From Hyphomicrobiaceae bacterium (GTDB lineage: Bacteria; Pseudomonadota; Alphaproteobacteria; Rhizobiales; Hyphomicrobiaceae): DNA of 5,209 nt. The translations under genes and the position numbers were made by a program. Location: assembly GCA_025359005.1 (NCBI GenBank), contig JANYHP010000653.1, forward strand, positions 1 to 5,209, written 5' to 3'. The first letter of the stretch is position 1. Each line of letters starts with the position of its first letter. Shown in pieces: positions 4,620-5,209 of the stretch. The notes under the pieces are model-generated. The model searched no databases and was not told where the DNA came from. It worked only from the letters and a program-made list of their open reading frames with translations.

Positions 4620-4648
4620 TTGCAATATATAGGTCTATGTACTATAGT
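4620..4648 (+). promoter_or_regulatory. Sigma-70-type promoter of the toxin-antitoxin operon, with overlapping short inverted repeat
   Basis: TTGCAA at 4620-4625 (-35, 4 of 6 to consensus) and TATAGT at 4643-4648 (-10, 5 of 6) are separated by exactly 17 bp, in an AT-rich patch that stands out from the surroundings. Transcription would start near 4655, leaving about 17 bases of leader before the TTG start at 4672. Within it TATAG (4628-4632) and CTATA (4642-4646) form an inverted repeat 9 bp apart that overlaps the -10. This is a natural place for the antitoxin's DNA-binding domain to repress the operon, although the operator is an inference. Confidence 0.65.
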
Positions 4649-4671
4649 TCTTGGGACGGGAGAGCTGCGCG

Positions 4672-5052
4672 TTGAGGATTTACAAGACCAAGACCTTTAG
4701 ACGGTTTCAGCGAAAGGAAAGTATGGCGGATGCTGCGTTATGCGAGGCCGTGAAACGCGCCGAGGAGGGTTCGGTTGATGCCAAGCTCGGTCGTAACCTC
4801 ATCAAGCAGCGGGTGGCGCGGGAAGGGGCTGGCCGGCGTAGTGGGTTTCGCACCATCATTGCGTATCGGGTCGGCATGCGGGCTGTGTTCATCTATGGCT
4901 TTGCCAAGAGCAAAGAGGACAACATAACCGCTGCTGACGAGCAGGATCTGGCGAATGCCGGGGCGCTGTTGCTGGGACTTGATGCGGACGGCATTGAAAC
5001 GCTGATCGTTGAAGGAGAATTGTGGGAGGTCGAATGCGATGAAGAAGAATAA
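4672..5052 (+). CDS. RelE-family (PF06296-type) type II toxin, 126 aa
   Basis: Toxins of this superfamily usually inhibit translation as ribosome-dependent mRNA interferases; the partner is the antitoxin encoded just downstream. The TTG at 4672 gives the family-typical start MRIYKTKTFRRFQRKE. It has GGGAGAG (4657-4663) at 8 bases and sits ~17 bases after the predicted transcription start. An upstream TTG at 4651 would lie before that start. The signature LIKQRVAREGAGRRSGFRTI (43-62) followed by AVFIYGFAKSKEDNI (71-85) is the conserved core that I recognise from this family, with several basic residues that could contact RNA. The C-terminal ~40 residues (ALLLGLDADGIETLIVEGEL, then WEVECDEEE) are longer and more acidic than the usual short end, so this variant is slightly long. 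Its 3' end overlaps the antitoxin gene by 14 bases. Toxin-first order matches HigBA-like loci. Confidence 0.88.
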   Translation: MRIYKTKTFRRFQRKESMADAALCEAVKRAEEGSVDAKLGRNLIKQRVAREGAGRRSGFRTIIAYRVGMRAVFIYGFAKSKEDNITAADEQDLANAGALLLGLDADGIETLIVEGELWEVECDEEE

Positions 5053-5209
5053 GACCAAATTTCGCAGTCCCGTGGCCGAGGCCATGCACGAGACGGTGCG
5101 TGGCATGCATCGCCTTGGGCTGGTGGATAAGAAAACCATGCGCGAATTCGACGTGCGCTGCTTGACCAGCGTTGAGGATTTGACGGCGGCGGATATCGTC
5201 GCGATGCGT
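5039..5209 (+). CDS. N-terminal part of HigA/NadS-like antitoxin (3' end outside window)
   Basis: The ATG at 5039 lies within the end of the toxin gene in another frame and has GGGAGG (5024-5029) at 9 bases. The 57 codons in the window read MKKNKTKFRSPVAEAMHETV, then RGMHRLGLVDKKTMREFDVR and CLTSVEDLTAADIVAMR. Family members (COG2944-type, about 95-105 aa) share this layout: a basic start, an H-E-T-V/A helix, GLIDK-T-MREFD, then a Cys-Leu stretch leading into an XRE-type helix-turn-helix. Here AADIVAMR is where that DNA-binding domain should begin, so it lies just beyond the window. The expected role is to neutralise the RelE-family toxin and repress the shared promoter at 4620-4648. The 14-base overlap suggests translational coupling with the toxin. 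Confidence 0.85.
   Translation, partial: MKKNKTKFRSPVAEAMHETVRGMHRLGLVDKKTMREFDVRCLTSVEDLTAADIVAMR

Noticed and set aside
4738..5139. 133-aa minus-strand frame opposite the toxin-antitoxin genes
   Set aside because: Antisense to two recognised genes with ribosome binding sites and family signatures; no independent support.
1..5209. CRISPR array, tRNA or rRNA gene, insertion-sequence transposase
   Set aside because: I saw no regularly spaced repeats, no cloverleaf or rRNA-like sequence and no transposase frame on either strand.

Overview
The window looks like part of a conjugative or mobilisable element (plasmid or integrated element) from a GC-rich Alphaproteobacterium, probably Hyphomicrobiales/Bradyrhizobiaceae-like. 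The basis is overall composition, GC-rich codon use, and protein types that I associate with rhizobial accessory DNA: a VirD4/TraG-type coupling protein, a VapB antitoxin, a PF06296-type RelE toxin with a downstream antitoxin, and a small NPPY-type methyltransferase. The lineage is an inference; no marker gene is present.

Left end (1-524): the 3' end of an unidentified Ser/Thr/Ala/Gly-rich protein on the + strand converges on a minus-strand vapB antitoxin (515-772). The toxin partner vapC is cut off after about 11 native codons (477-524), so an antitoxin survives without its toxin at what looks like a recombination junction.

Middle left (894-2562, minus strand): a tightly packed set of small genes. 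Reading away from the central intergenic region they encode proteins of 78, 54, 66 and 108 aa, then a 224-aa NPPY methyltransferase, then possibly a 26-aa peptide. Every junction is a 1-4 base stop/start overlap and most starts have a strong Shine-Dalgarno sequence, so this is very probably one translationally coupled operon. The 54-aa gene is below usual ORF-length cut-offs.

Centre (2563-3026): a 464-bp non-coding region between the divergent operon and the coupling-protein gene. It is rich in inverted repeats: a nested element at 2674-2759 and a strong hairpin at 2790-2823. This is the best candidate for an origin of transfer and/or a divergent control region, but no nick site could be proven.

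Right (3027-5209, + strand): a 488-aa VirD4/TraG-like coupling ATPase without the usual N-terminal membrane anchor, a 178-bp spacer carrying a good sigma-70-type promoter, then a toxin-first toxin-antitoxin pair (RelE-family toxin 4672-5052, antitoxin from 5039, cut by the window edge).

Working model (inference): the coupling protein delivers DNA processed at or near the central region to a type IV secretion channel encoded elsewhere. The leftward operon would then be a leading-region module whose orphan methyltransferase could protect incoming DNA. The right-hand toxin-antitoxin pair stabilises the element, and the left-hand vapB is a decayed relic or an anti-addiction antitoxin.
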